64,000 nt of DNA from Fibrella arboris (GTDB lineage: Bacteria > Bacteroidota > Bacteroidia > Cytophagales > Spirosomataceae): NCBI RefSeq assembly GCF_041321095.1, contig NZ_JBGGWE010000016.1, forward strand, positions 1 through 64,000, written 5' to 3'. Position 1 is the stretch's first letter. The number at the start of each line of letters is the position of its first letter. Below, in pieces: positions 17,363 to 26,618 of the stretch. The notes beneath the pieces are model-generated. The model was given only the letters and a program-made list of their open reading frames with translations, had not been told where the DNA came from and ran no database searches. The position numbers and the translations under genes were made by a program.

Positions 17363-18820
17363 ATGCGTTCGATTAGCAAGCAGCAACAAGTACAGCACCT
17401 GTACTGGCGGGCCGGTTTCGGTGCCACGCCTTCTGTGGTACAGCGCGAAAGCAGCCGCCCCCTCAGAAAGGTAGTACGTGATTTACTCCACGCCGATACG
17501 GCTTTTATGCCTCTGACGGTCATTGAATCGGGGCAATTAGTTGACCGGAAGGAGCTTCGGACCCTGGCACGTGCAGGCGTACTTGATCGGACTATGCTGA
17601 AGCAACGCCTCAAAGAGAACGCCGAGCACATTCGCGACTTGAATGTCCTGTGGGTCGAACGTATGGGTACTGGTCAGGATGCCCTACGCGAGAAGATGGC
17701 CTTGTTCTGGCACGGTCACTTCGCCTGCCGCGTACTGAATCCGGTGGCGATTCAACAGTACCTGAACACGATCAGGCAGCACGCGCTCGGCAAATTCAGC
17801 GATCTGTTGATGGCCGTCTCCAAGGAACCAGCCATGCTTCAGTTTCTGAATAATCAGCAGAATCGCAAAAATGCGCCCAACGAAAATTTTGCCCGTGAAG
17901 TCATGGAACTCTTCACCCTGGGACGCACCGACGGGTCGACACCCAACTATACGGAAGCCGATGTGAAAGATGCTGCCCGTGCGTTCACAGGGTGGGGCTT
18001 CAATGCCGATGGTGCCTTTCAGTTTCGGAAGAATGTCCATGACGACGGCCCAAAAACGATATTTGGTCAGTCAGGTACGTTCGCAGGCGACGATGTGATT
18101 CGGTTGCTGCTGGAACGGAAACAAACCGCCCGCTTCATCACGACCAAGCTTTACCGATTCCTGGTTGATGAACAGGCCTCCGATGCAACGGCAAAGGCAC
18201 GGATCGATACCCTGGCCGATCGGTTCTACACGAAAGGCTATGATATCACCGACCTGATCGAGACGATCCTGACTGCCGACTGGTTTTATGATCCAGCCGT
18301 TGTGGGCAACCGGATTAAGTCGCCCGTTGAGTTGCTGGCCGGTATAGACCGTTCATTGGGCCTTCAGTTTGAACAGAAACAGTCGATCATGTTCATTCAG
18401 CGCACTTTAGGTCAAGTCTTGCTGTATCCGCCAAACGTGGCTGGCTGGCCGGGAGGGCGCAACTGGATCGACAGTTCGAGCCTGCTCTTCCGCATGAAAC
18501 TGCCAGACTTGCTATTGCAGGCCGCTCAGGTAACCATCAGTTCGAAAGAAGACGGTGATGTCAACACTGAACTTCTGTCGAAGCGAGGCAAAGGGTCGAT
18601 GCAGGTCACGGCAGACTGGCAATCGTTTGAAGAAGCCTTTGCTAAAATCAGCGTCGACAAACTACCGGACGAACTGGCGAACTACCTGCTTCAACAGCCG
18701 CTCGGCACCGTGCAACGGGCAGCGGTTATGAAGCGGGTGAAGCCCGACAGTTCACGTAGTGAGCAAATCAGGATGTTGACAGCGTCTATTATGGCGCTTC
18801 CTGACTATCAACTGTGTTAA
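17363..18820 (+). CDS. DUF1800 family protein
   Basis: 485 residues, full length for DUF1800. Recognisable stretches are LYWRAGFGATP near the N-terminus, MALFWHGHFA, NENFAREVMELFTLG, DVKDAARAFTGW and, toward the end, PNVAGWPGGRNWID. The function is unknown. The family is nearly always paired with DUF1501, as here with the next gene 78 bp downstream, and the two are thought to be exported together. There is no obvious signal peptide in this copy. Confidence 0.9.
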   Translation: MRSISKQQQVQHLYWRAGFGATPSVVQRESSRPLRKVVRDLLHADTAFMPLTVIESGQLVDRKELRTLARAGVLDRTMLKQRLKENAEHIRDLNVLWVERMGTGQDALREKMALFWHGHFACRVLNPVAIQQYLNTIRQHALGKFSDLLMAVSKEPAMLQFLNNQQNRKNAPNENFAREVMELFTLGRTDGSTPNYTEADVKDAARAFTGWGFNADGAFQFRKNVHDDGPKTIFGQSGTFAGDDVIRLLLERKQTARFITTKLYRFLVDEQASDATAKARIDTLADRFYTKGYDITDLIETILTADWFYDPAVVGNRIKSPVELLAGIDRSLGLQFEQKQSIMFIQRTLGQVLLYPPNVAGWPGGRNWIDSSSLLFRMKLPDLLLQAAQVTISSKEDGDVNTELLSKRGKGSMQVTADWQSFEEAFAKISVDKLPDELANYLLQQPLGTVQRAAVMKRVKPDSSRSEQIRMLTASIMALPDYQLC

Positions 18821-18898
18821 TTGCCGACTGCCAGTTTATGACGGTACGTCAGCCGTCGGATGTACTCATTTGCCCGATCACCCTTTCGCTCTTTCAGT

Positions 18899-20110
18899 AT
18901 GCGTCGCAGAGACTTTCTAAGAAAATCAGCCCTCACAACGGCCGGGACCATGCTGATCCCCCATTTCCTGAAGGCCTATGAACTCAATCAGCTTGGCCTG
19001 GCGCCAGTGACCGGTAAAACGCTCGTAATTGTGCAACTGTCGGGCGGGAATGATGGCTTGAACACCGTGGTGCCCTACCGGAATGATATTTATTACCGCG
19101 AACGCCCAACGCTGGCGATTCCACGCGACAAGGTGCTGACGCTCAATGATGAGATTGGCTTTAACCCGGCGCTTGAATCGCTCAAATCGCTGTACGACGA
19201 TGGGCTGGTCACGGTTATCAATAACGTCGGCTACCCTAATCCAGACCGGTCTCATTTTCGATCAATGGATATTTGGCAGACTGCCAGTGATGCCGACAAG
19301 TATGTAGCTACTGGCTGGCTAGGCCGTTACCTCGACGCGACCTGTTCGGGGTCGGCGGCCTGCCAACCGCATCGTGCTGTTGACGTAGATGACACCCTCA
19401 GTCTCGCGCTGAAGGGATCGAACGTACATGGATTGGCTATGTTAAATCCGCAAAAACTGTATAAGCAAACCAAGACCGACCTGATAGACGGGTTAGCGAA
19501 AGCCAGCCACGATGATCAGCATAATAACGTGTCGTATCTGTACAAGACCCTGGCTGAAACCGTATCGTCGGCCGCCTATGTCTACGATAAATCGGCCAGT
19601 CCGGTCAACAGCACCCGGGGAACGTACCCAGCCAGCGAGTTAGGCAATCGGTTAAAAACAGTGTCAGAGCTGATTCAATCGGGCGTGAGCACAAGCGTGT
19701 ACTACATCTCGATTGCCGGTTTTGACACACACATTAACCAGCCTAATCAGCAGGAGCGGCTGTTGCGTCAGTACGGTGATGCTGTTAAAGCGTTTATGAG
19801 CGACCTGAAAGCCACAAACCGACAGAATGATGTACTCCTGATGACATTTTCGGAATTTGGTCGTCGTGTAAAGCAGAATGCCAGCAATGGTACCGACCAC
19901 GGCACGGCCAATAACGTATTCCTGGTGGGTGGCGGACTAACACCGGGTAAGGTGTTCAACGAAGCGCCTAACCTGACTAACCTCGATGAAGGCGATCTGA
20001 AATACACCGTCGATTTTCGTACTATATACGCCACCCTACTGCGTGACTGGCTCAAAGCAGATGATACGACCATATTAGGCCGTACATTCGATACGCTTAA
20101 CTTCATTTAG
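18899..20110 (+). CDS. DUF1501 family protein with Tat signal
   Basis: 403 residues from the ATG at 18899. This start gives a twin-arginine signal (MRRRDFLRKSALTTAGTM); the open frame begins 13 codons earlier without adding anything useful. The domain begins with TLVIVQLSGGNDGLNTVVPY and includes DRSHFRSMDIWQT, GFDTHINQ and FSEFGRRVKQN, the usual DUF1501 landmarks of the alkaline-phosphatase/sulfatase-like fold. It is likely periplasmic, exported folded, and partnered with the DUF1800 protein upstream. Biochemical activity is unknown. Confidence 0.9.
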   Translation: MRRRDFLRKSALTTAGTMLIPHFLKAYELNQLGLAPVTGKTLVIVQLSGGNDGLNTVVPYRNDIYYRERPTLAIPRDKVLTLNDEIGFNPALESLKSLYDDGLVTVINNVGYPNPDRSHFRSMDIWQTASDADKYVATGWLGRYLDATCSGSAACQPHRAVDVDDTLSLALKGSNVHGLAMLNPQKLYKQTKTDLIDGLAKASHDDQHNNVSYLYKTLAETVSSAAYVYDKSASPVNSTRGTYPASELGNRLKTVSELIQSGVSTSVYYISIAGFDTHINQPNQQERLLRQYGDAVKAFMSDLKATNRQNDVLLMTFSEFGRRVKQNASNGTDHGTANNVFLVGGGLTPGKVFNEAPNLTNLDEGDLKYTVDFRTIYATLLRDWLKADDTTILGRTFDTLNFI

Positions 20111-20155
20111 GTTGTCCCATACGTCGGGGGCGCCTGCCTTGGCCATTCGGACTGG

Positions 20156-20629
20156 CTACTCCATATAGGCCCGCCGATGATCGTTCGTAGCCTGCAGTCG
20201 ACTGGCGCGGTCCGGCCATTCGGTTGCATCGTGGATGCGGTATCGTTGCCCTGCGGCTTCCAGTATCTCCCGAATTCGCTCAACTGGGGTATTCGCCAGC
20301 TGTTTGAACGTGTGAATCCCGCCCGCTATCAGCAACGCAGCCACCTCTGGCCCTATACCTTCGACCGTCACAAAATTGTCGACAACATTGACGCGGGGCT
20401 GGTCGGGGGAAGGCTCTTCCAACGAGATCACTTCCAGGTGCGTCCCATCTTTTTCGTTGGTAATATCAATTGTTTCAGCCGTTACCCCGTCCATCGTATC
20501 AAACGTATCGGCCAGTTCGGTCACAGACTGGTTTGGGCCAACAAATACATCGAGCGTTGTATTGGCATCAATAACAAGCGAACCATCCGGCTCATTGCTA
20601 TCATCGGGCGGGGGCAATTGTGTAGACAT
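20156..20629 (-). CDS. Helix-hairpin-helix domain protein
   Basis: 157 residues. An acidic, probably flexible N-terminal region (1-80) is followed by a C-terminal HhH-like module around FVTVEGIGPEVAALLIAGG and FKQLANTPVERIREILEAAG. This resembles the DUF4332 or flap-endonuclease-like HhH modules in many Bacteroidota proteins. It has no signal peptide. DNA or protein binding is possible; no catalytic residues are seen. It is convergent with the DUF1501 gene. Confidence 0.72.
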   Translation of the reverse strand: MSTQLPPPDDSNEPDGSLVIDANTTLDVFVGPNQSVTELADTFDTMDGVTAETIDITNEKDGTHLEVISLEEPSPDQPRVNVVDNFVTVEGIGPEVAALLIAGGIHTFKQLANTPVERIREILEAAGQRYRIHDATEWPDRASRLQATNDHRRAYME

Positions 20630-20724
20630 TCGGAGTAGGCTGTTGAGTACTCAGCATTACCAGGCCACGAGTTCGTCTGTTCAGGCAATTTATTCTATGG
20701 GCAATGGTCTGACAGCCGACGGAT

Positions 20725-21099
20725 CTACATGTACCGTGACACTAAAACCGAAACCAGGGCAAGTAACGCTGGCAGGGCCTGTACGAAAAAGATTTTACGG
20801 CTGGCGGTTATGGCCCCGTAGCTACCAGCAACCACCACGCAACTCAAAAAGAAAATAGCGACGTTTGATTTCCAGACGGGATCTGTAATAAAAAAAGTCC
20901 AGATCAGCCCTGCCGCCAGGAAACCGTTATACAACCCTTGGTTCGCTGCCAGCCTTTTTGTTGGCTTGAATAAGTCAGCGGGCATGGCCCCCTTGAAAAT
21001 CTCTTTTCCCCGGCTCTCCCAGGCAAACATTTCAAACCAGAGTATGTAGAGATGTTCAAGGGCCACACAGCCGATCAACAGAACAGATAGTAGAGTCAT
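20725..21099 (-). CDS. DUF1304 family membrane protein
   Basis: 124 residues with four hydrophobic segments. It has the DUF1304 landmarks ALEHLYILWFEMFAW, RLAANQGLYNGFLAAGL and GSYGAIT. It is an inner-membrane protein of unknown function, full length for the family. It stands alone, about 95 bp upstream of the start of the HhH gene on the same strand. Confidence 0.87.
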   Translation of the reverse strand: MTLLSVLLIGCVALEHLYILWFEMFAWESRGKEIFKGAMPADLFKPTKRLAANQGLYNGFLAAGLIWTFFITDPVWKSNVAIFFLSCVVVAGSYGAITASRKIFFVQALPALLALVSVLVSRYM

Positions 21100-21384
21100 A
21101 TTAGGATTGGGAAAGGCGACATGTGGGATGGATCTATAAGCTGATCAGTGTCTAAAGGTAGGGGCATTCTCAAGCTCGTGCCTGCGTTCCCCAATGTGCT
21201 TTACCGTCTGCGACTGGTCTGCCAGGCGCCAATTTTCCGGGGTTGGCAGGTGACCTGCACCCGCTCACCCATTTTTCTGGCCGTTCATACAGTTGATGCA
21301 ACTCATTGGCTGTCTAGTCGTCTTTAACGTACCTGACGCCTATTGATACTCAGGCTACTCCTTACTCACAAAACCCCTACTTCG

Positions 21385-21780
21385 ATGAATTCGCTTCTCT
21401 TTTCGGTTATGCTGACGGCAACTGTCAGTACAATGTCGCTCGCTGGTCCCATTCGCCAAAGTAAACGTGACCATCCTACCAGACTCGTTCATTTTGATGT
21501 TGGCGCCCTGATCACGGGCAGTGGCAAACTACGCGTTAATGTCGACAAGCAATTAGGTGGTCTGGTCTATATTCAGCTTCTCGACAGGACCGGTCATCTT
21601 ATCTACAACCATACGCTCTATGCCGATGAGGAAACAGCCCGTTTAAATCTGGATATCAGCCACTTAAAAGCCAGCGACTATGTACTGAAAGTATCGAACG
21701 GATTGGAAATGATTACCCGCGACCTCAAGATCTCGACCGGTCAACCTATTCAGCAAACCCGGACAGTCGAGCTTCTTTAA
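21385..21780 (+). CDS. Small secreted beta-sandwich protein (T9SS sorting-domain-like)
   Basis: 131 residues from the ATG at 21385, with a signal peptide (NSLLFSVMLTATVSTMSLA). The rest looks like one beta-sandwich with the pattern GGLVYIQLLDRTGHLIY, then LNLDISHLKASDYVLKV. This resembles the C-terminal sorting domains of type IX-secreted proteins, here standing alone without a passenger. A strong hairpin terminator follows the stop. Function is unknown. Confidence 0.7.
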   Translation: MNSLLFSVMLTATVSTMSLAGPIRQSKRDHPTRLVHFDVGALITGSGKLRVNVDKQLGGLVYIQLLDRTGHLIYNHTLYADEETARLNLDISHLKASDYVLKVSNGLEMITRDLKISTGQPIQQTRTVELL

Positions 21781-21796
21781 CGGCGCCGATCGCCAG

Positions 21797-21853
21797 ATAG
21801 CCCTGAGGAACGTACCTGATCATCGCTTAGTCAGGTACGTTCCTCAGGGCTAT
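21797..21853. terminator. Perfect 23-bp hairpin, bidirectional terminator
   Basis: Arms 21797-21819 and 21831-21853 are perfectly complementary with an 11-nt loop. It lies between two convergent genes and touches the stop of the leftward one. Each arm contains one copy of the over-represented word AGGTACGTT. Confidence 0.85.
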
Positions 21854-22296
21854 TTCACTCGCTTATACTTCTCAACAATGATGTGATCAACACCCGCCTT
21901 TTCTACTTTTTCAACACCCCGTTGCACGAGCGTATCATTAAGGAAAGTGATGGTGAAGTCGAACTTATTACCCTCCCACTGTTTATCATTGAAATAGTCT
22001 AGATACTCCGTATAGGCATCACCTGTCAGCGTATACCGTCCACCACCGGCGCTGAACGGCGCTGCCGTTGAATCACCCACGGCGCGTGTATCATGGTTCA
22101 GGAACGCAAAATGCGTGTCATTGATAATCTTGATCATCTTCCGGTTAGGGTCAAACGTCGACGTTGTCTGCCCGTTTTCTGAGCTTGTCGCCGCGACTAA
22201 TTCCCAGGTTCCAACCAGCGGAACAGATTGCTGACCAGTCGAGCAGCCGAAGGCTATGGGTAGTATAGTCAAGCACAGTACAAGTGTTATTTTCAT
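21850..22296 (-). CDS. Small lipoprotein with lipocalin-like domain
   Basis: 148 residues with lipobox IAFGC (Cys18). The body begins VGTWELVAAT and has the strand pattern of small lipocalin-like Bacteroidota lipoproteins (VGTWEL, NDTHFAFLNHD, GGGRYTLTGDAYTEYLD, DFTITFLNDTLVQRG). It probably binds a small hydrophobic compound; no ligand is known. It is single and convergent with the small secreted protein gene. Confidence 0.75.
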   Translation of the reverse strand: MKITLVLCLTILPIAFGCSTGQQSVPLVGTWELVAATSSENGQTTSTFDPNRKMIKIINDTHFAFLNHDTRAVGDSTAAPFSAGGGRYTLTGDAYTEYLDYFNDKQWEGNKFDFTITFLNDTLVQRGVEKVEKAGVDHIIVEKYKRVK

Positions 22297-22356
22297 ATTT
22301 TATTTTAAGAAAAGGTTAAGGAACCAGTTAAGCCGCTAATAACGAGACTCAACTTA

Positions 22357-22737
22357 CTAAGCATCATACGCTAAAAACTCGATTCGATTGCCAAACGGGT
22401 CACGAATAAAGAAACGCTGTCTCCCGTCGATGGCTGAGGAGTAGCTGATCTCGACTCCCTTCTTTTCCAGTTCGTGCCGGGTTTCGTCCAGATTCTCAAT
22501 GTCAAAAGCAGGATGCCGCAGGGATCGGTTCCCGGATGGCTCCTCCCGTAAATGAAGTTGAATGTCGGCTATCTCGAACCAGATTGCCCCGCCCGGATGC
22601 TGACCCGGAATTTCTGCCAGTCCCAACACCTGTGAATAAAATTGTCTCGCCTCTTCAGTTGCCTGTTCGGGTATCGAAACCAGTATGTGGTCGAGTCGTT
22701 TGAAATGTATCATCTGCTTACTGGATAAAGACTCCAT
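22357..22737 (-). CDS. VOC/glyoxalase family protein
   Basis: 126 residues, one vicinal-oxygen-chelate domain of paired beta-alpha-beta units: FKRLDHILVSIP, then IWFEIADIQLHLREE, then HPAFDIENLDE and FFIRDPFGNRIEFLAY. Candidate metal ligands are His and Glu residues in those strands. The family covers dioxygenases, glyoxalase I and drug-binding proteins, so the reaction cannot be fixed. A second in-frame ATG at 22713 is an equally good start. Confidence 0.85.
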   Translation of the reverse strand: MESLSSKQMIHFKRLDHILVSIPEQATEEARQFYSQVLGLAEIPGQHPGGAIWFEIADIQLHLREEPSGNRSLRHPAFDIENLDETRHELEKKGVEISYSSAIDGRQRFFIRDPFGNRIEFLAYDA

Positions 22738-22772
22738 CCTGTTTTTATAATTATGCCTGGTCGTTCTGCCAT

Positions 22773-22799
22773 AAAAAAAGCCCGCCGGAGCGAGCTTTT
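22773..22799 (-). terminator. rpoD terminator
   Basis: Read leftward, the hairpin AGCTCGC/GCGGGCT (one G-U pair) is followed by a run of seven T, just past the rpoD stop. Confidence 0.8.
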
Positions 22800-22823
22800 C
22801 TGTAATCTGTTTACGCAGGGACG

Positions 22824-23687
22824 TTACCCCAGGTACGTCTTCAGCGCTTTGGAGCGTGAGGTATGACGCAGGCGGCGAATGGCCTTCTCCTTGATCTGAC
22901 GAACGCGTTCGCGGGTGAGGTTGAACTTCTCGCCAATCTCTTCCAGCGTCATGGCGTGTTCGCCGTTCAGACCGAAGTACAGCGTAATCACGTCGGCTTC
23001 GCGCTGGGTCAGCGTTGAGAGGGCACGCTGCACTTCTTTCCGCAGTGAATCGTTGATCAGTCCTGAGTCAGGCTTGTCTTCACCGTCATTCTCCAGCACG
23101 TCGAGCAGGCTGTTTTCTTCACCCTGCACAAACGGCGCATCCATCGACACGTGCCGACCCGAAATTTTAAGTGTGTCGACCACCTCGGCGGGTGAAATTT
23201 CCAGCACGGCGGCTAGTTCTTCCGGCGACGGCTCACGCTCGAATTTCTGCTCGAGGTCAGAGAAGGTCTTCGAGATTTTATTCAGCGAACCTACCCGGTT
23301 CAGGGGAAGACGAACAATACGAGACTGCTCGGCCAGGGCCTGCAAAATCGACTGACGAATCCACCATACGGCGTACGAAATAAATTTAAAACCACGCGTC
23401 TCATCGAACCGTTGCGCGGCTTTGATCAGACCAAGGTTTCCCTCGTTGATCAAGTCGCCCAGTGACAGACCCTGGTTCTGGTATTGTTTAGCAACCGAGA
23501 CCACGAAACGAAGGTTGGCCTTTGTCAATCGCTCGAGCGACAGCTGATCGCCTTCCCGGATTTTCTGGGCTAGGGTCACTTCTTCGTCGGGCGTCAGCAG
23601 GTCAACCTTACCAATCTCCTGGAGGTACTTATCCAGCGACTGACTTTCACGGTTGGTAATCTGTTTTGAAATTTTTAGCTGTCTCAT
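22824..23687 (-). CDS. rpoD: Primary sigma factor (sigma-70, RpoD/SigA)
   Basis: 287 residues. It is the short form of Bacteroidota primary sigma factors, without the long acidic N-terminal region of E. coli RpoD. Region 1.2 is SLDKYLQEIGKVDLLTPDEE, region 2 includes ANLRFVVSVAKQYQNQGL and RGFKFISYAVWWIRQSI, region 3 has RLPLNRVGSLNKI, and region 4 ends in TLEEIGEKFNLTRERVRQIK. It directs transcription from TAnnTTTG promoters in this phylum. It lies 73 bp after the end of pnp on the same strand. Confidence 0.97.
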   Translation of the reverse strand: MRQLKISKQITNRESQSLDKYLQEIGKVDLLTPDEEVTLAQKIREGDQLSLERLTKANLRFVVSVAKQYQNQGLSLGDLINEGNLGLIKAAQRFDETRGFKFISYAVWWIRQSILQALAEQSRIVRLPLNRVGSLNKISKTFSDLEQKFEREPSPEELAAVLEISPAEVVDTLKISGRHVSMDAPFVQGEENSLLDVLENDGEDKPDSGLINDSLRKEVQRALSTLTQREADVITLYFGLNGEHAMTLEEIGEKFNLTRERVRQIKEKAIRRLRHTSRSKALKTYLG

Positions 23688-23760
23688 GTATCTGCTGAGG
23701 ATGGTGTACTACAGGCCTGTACGCCTGTTTTACGGCACACGTGCTTATCTGGTCAACAAT

Positions 23761-25896
23761 CTATGCTTTGGTATTGTTCTCTGGACGTGGTAAGAGTGCC
23801 TTACGAGATAAACGGTATTTTCCCGTTTTTTTGTCAATTTCAACTAATTTAACTCGTACCGTCTCTCCAACCTGGAAAACGCCGTCCATTGTTTCGAGGC
23901 GCTCCCATTTCACTTCCGAGATATGGAGTAGTCCGTCTTTACCCGGCAGGAACTCAACGAACGCGCCGAATGGCTGGATCGTCTTCACTTTACCGTCGTA
24001 AATCTCACCTACCTCAGCTGTTGCCGTGATCCCTTTCACGCGGCTAACGGCTTTGTCCATGCTCTCTTTGTTGGTGGCATAGATGCTGACAAAACCGGCC
24101 CCCTCACGTTCTTCGATGTTGACCGTAGCGCCCGACTCACGTTGGATCTCCTGAACCACTTTACCACCGGGCCCGATTACCGAACCGATCTGATCCTGCG
24201 CAATCTTGATCACGTAGGCACGTGGAGCAAACGGTTTCAGGTCGGGCTTCACGGCATCGAGGCCTTTCTTCATTTCACCCAGGATGTGCAGGCGACCCGC
24301 CCGCGCCTGATTCAGCGCTTCGGTCAGGATTTCGTACGACAGGCCGTTTACCTTCATGTCCATCTGAACAGCGGTAATGCCTTTCTCGGTACCCGTTACC
24401 TTGAAGTCCATGTCGCCGAGGTGATCTTCATCGCCCAGGATATCAGACAGGACGGCATATTTGCCAGTGGCTTCGTCGGAGATCAGGCCCATAGCGATAC
24501 CGGCTACGGGGGCTTTGATTTTGATACCGGCATCCATCAGGGCCAACGTACCTGCGCAAACCGTCGCCATTGACGACGAACCGTTCGACTCCAGAATATC
24601 AGATACGATACGGATGGTGTACGGATTGTCGGCCCCTTCGGGCAACATGCCTTTCAGCGCACGGTGAGCCAGGTTACCATGACCAATTTCGCGACGGCTG
24701 GCCCCCCGGTTCGGTTTTACTTCACCCGTCGAGAAACCGGGGAAGTTGTAGTGTAGCAGGAATTTGTTGTAGCCCTGCGTCAACGCCTGATCAACGATCT
24801 GCTCATCGAGCTTGGTACCCAGCGTAACGGTCGTCATCGACTGTGTTTCACCACGAGTGAACACGGCTGAACCGTGGGCGCGGGGCAGGTAATCTACTTC
24901 GCACTGGATTGGCCGGATTTCATCCAGCTTCCGGCTATCGAGACGATAGCGTTCGTTCAAGACCAGATTCCGTGAGGCTTCCCAAACCACATCGCTGAAG
25001 TAGGTCTTCACCAGTGAGGTATTCACTTCGGTACCTTCTGGCAATGACGCCAGGTATTCTTCACGAACAGCCTTGAACCCTTCAGAGCGTGCTTTTTTGC
25101 TTGCCTGCCCTTTCAGCGCTACTTCGTATACTTTATCGTACGTAGCCGCATGAACCGCCTTGCGAAGTTCTTCGTCGTGCGTTTCGTGGTTGTAGGTACG
25201 TTTCTCGGTCTTGCCAACTTTCGCTTCGAGTTCTTTCTGAGCAGCACACTGCGCCTTGATGGCATCGTGAGCAATTTTCAGCGCTTCCACCACTTCGGCT
25301 TCCTGGCACTCTTTCATTTCACCTTCAACCATGTTGATGTCATTGGCGTTGGCCGCAACGATCAGGTCGAGGGTAGCGCGCTCCAGTTCAGAAGCAAGCG
25401 GGTTAATTTTATATTCACCGTCGATCTTAGCGACGCGAACCTCCGAGATTGGTCCGTTGAACGGAATATCCGACACGGCCAGCGCCGCCGAAGCTGCCAG
25501 CGCCGCCAGCTGATCGGGCAGTACTTCGGGATCAGCCGAGATCATGGTGATCATGACCTGCGTATCGCCGTGGAAATCTTCAGGGAAAGTGGGCCGCAGG
25601 GCACGGTCGACCAGACGGGAAATCAGGATTTCGTAATCAGACAACCGACCTTCGCGACGCTGAAAACTACCGGGAATACGGCCTGCCGACGCGAATTTCT
25701 CCTGATAATCGACCGAGAGGGGCAGGAAATCAATGCCTTCACGGGCCTCTTTACTCGCTACGACGGTGGCTAACAACATGGTGTCGCCCAACCGGACAAC
25801 AACGGCTCCGTCGGCCTGACGGGCTAGTTTACCGGTTTCAATGGTAATCTCCCGGCCATCGGGAAGCGCAACCGTTTGCGTGGTGATTTGAAACAT
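23761..25896 (-). CDS. pnp: Polyribonucleotide nucleotidyltransferase (PNPase)
   Basis: 711 residues: two RNase PH-like cores, a KH domain (about 555-620, VIGPGGKVVQEIQRESGATV) and a C-terminal S1 domain (about 622-700, GEIYDGKVKTIQPFGAFVEF). The active-site region reads LPRAHGSAVFTRGETQ, with GASRREIGHGNLAHRAL further on. It degrades RNA 3'-5' with phosphate in the cytosol and degradosome-like complexes. rpsO lies upstream on the same strand as in most bacteria, but a strong hairpin separates the two. Confidence 0.98.
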   Translation of the reverse strand: MFQITTQTVALPDGREITIETGKLARQADGAVVVRLGDTMLLATVVASKEAREGIDFLPLSVDYQEKFASAGRIPGSFQRREGRLSDYEILISRLVDRALRPTFPEDFHGDTQVMITMISADPEVLPDQLAALAASAALAVSDIPFNGPISEVRVAKIDGEYKINPLASELERATLDLIVAANANDINMVEGEMKECQEAEVVEALKIAHDAIKAQCAAQKELEAKVGKTEKRTYNHETHDEELRKAVHAATYDKVYEVALKGQASKKARSEGFKAVREEYLASLPEGTEVNTSLVKTYFSDVVWEASRNLVLNERYRLDSRKLDEIRPIQCEVDYLPRAHGSAVFTRGETQSMTTVTLGTKLDEQIVDQALTQGYNKFLLHYNFPGFSTGEVKPNRGASRREIGHGNLAHRALKGMLPEGADNPYTIRIVSDILESNGSSSMATVCAGTLALMDAGIKIKAPVAGIAMGLISDEATGKYAVLSDILGDEDHLGDMDFKVTGTEKGITAVQMDMKVNGLSYEILTEALNQARAGRLHILGEMKKGLDAVKPDLKPFAPRAYVIKIAQDQIGSVIGPGGKVVQEIQRESGATVNIEEREGAGFVSIYATNKESMDKAVSRVKGITATAEVGEIYDGKVKTIQPFGAFVEFLPGKDGLLHISEVKWERLETMDGVFQVGETVRVKLVEIDKKTGKYRLSRKALLPRPENNTKA

Positions 25897-26224
25897 ACAA
25901 CAGATTTTGATTCTCGCTACAACAGCTTTAAAACATCAGTTAGACTCACTCCTACCGCTTTCACCACAAAAAAGAAACAGTCAGACAACCCGGTTTACTT
26001 AGTGGAAGGGACATTGCCTCCCTTAGGCAGATTCACTGCAACGATAACCTGTTACTGAGTACTTCTTGATTACGAGCTACGAGCAGCCAAAGGGGCGCAA
26101 AATGACGCTAGCCTTTGTACTACAACTTAGACGAATAATTCACTGAATGGGTACAATTGACTTGGCACATAAGAAAAACAGGGAACTCGCTAGCGAGTTC
26201 CCTGTTTGTTGACAACCTGTCCGC
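25897..26224. other. Intergenic region rpsO-pnp (328 bp)
   Basis: It holds the rpsO terminator at 26176-26207 and otherwise no convincing gene. No clear TAnnTTTG box was found upstream of pnp, so its promoter is unidentified. The 60-codon frame at 25876-26058 antisense to the leader looks like chance. Confidence 0.5.
26176..26207. terminator. Perfect 16-bp palindrome downstream of rpsO
   Basis: AAACAGGGAACTCGCT is followed at once by its reverse complement. It fits an rpsO terminator or an RNase-processed hairpin between rpsO and pnp. Confidence 0.75.
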
Positions 26225-26500
26225 TTATTTACGGATGCCAAGGGCAGCTAACACGGCCCGATAGCGGTTGATATCTTTACGTTGGAGGTAATCCAACATG
26301 GCGCGACGCTTACCTACCAGTTTCAGCAGCCCCTGACGGGTGCTGTAATCATGCTTGTGCACTTTAAGGTGCTCAGTCAAATGAGAGATCCGGTACGTAA
26401 ACAACGCGATCTGAGATTCTGCTGACCCAGTGTCCCCCGGATTTTTCTGGGCACCCTGCGTAGCGAAAATTTCCTGCTTTTTTTCTGATGGTAAATACAT
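26225..26500 (-). CDS. rpsO: 30S ribosomal protein S15
   Basis: 91 residues, full length. Landmarks are NPGDTGSAESQIALFTYRI, LTEHLKVHKHDYSTRQGL, LLKLVGKRRAMLDYL and the end RYRAVLAALGIRK. It binds 16S rRNA in the small subunit. A good promoter (TACCTTTG, read leftward at 26548-26541) lies 40 bp upstream. Confidence 0.98.
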   Translation of the reverse strand: MYLPSEKKQEIFATQGAQKNPGDTGSAESQIALFTYRISHLTEHLKVHKHDYSTRQGLLKLVGKRRAMLDYLQRKDINRYRAVLAALGIRK

Positions 26501-26540
26501 CGTCAGACAGCTTTTTGTTTACAAATTGATTTTACAGCCG

Positions 26541-26571
26541 CAAAGGTAAGCAATTACGCGTTAAGAACGAA
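26541..26571 (-). promoter_or_regulatory. Promoter of rpsO
   Basis: Read leftward, TTCG is followed after 19 bases by TACCTTTG (26548-26541), a match to the TAnnTTTG -7 box with the expected spacing to a -33 element. Confidence 0.6.
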
Positions 26572-26618
26572 GTATTATGAAAGGCGCTGCTCAGGTACGT
26601 TGTTGGGCGAGGCTTTTT

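Noticed and set aside
25150..25773. 207-codon open frame antisense to pnp
   Set aside because: Antisense shadow of pnp with no family resemblance.
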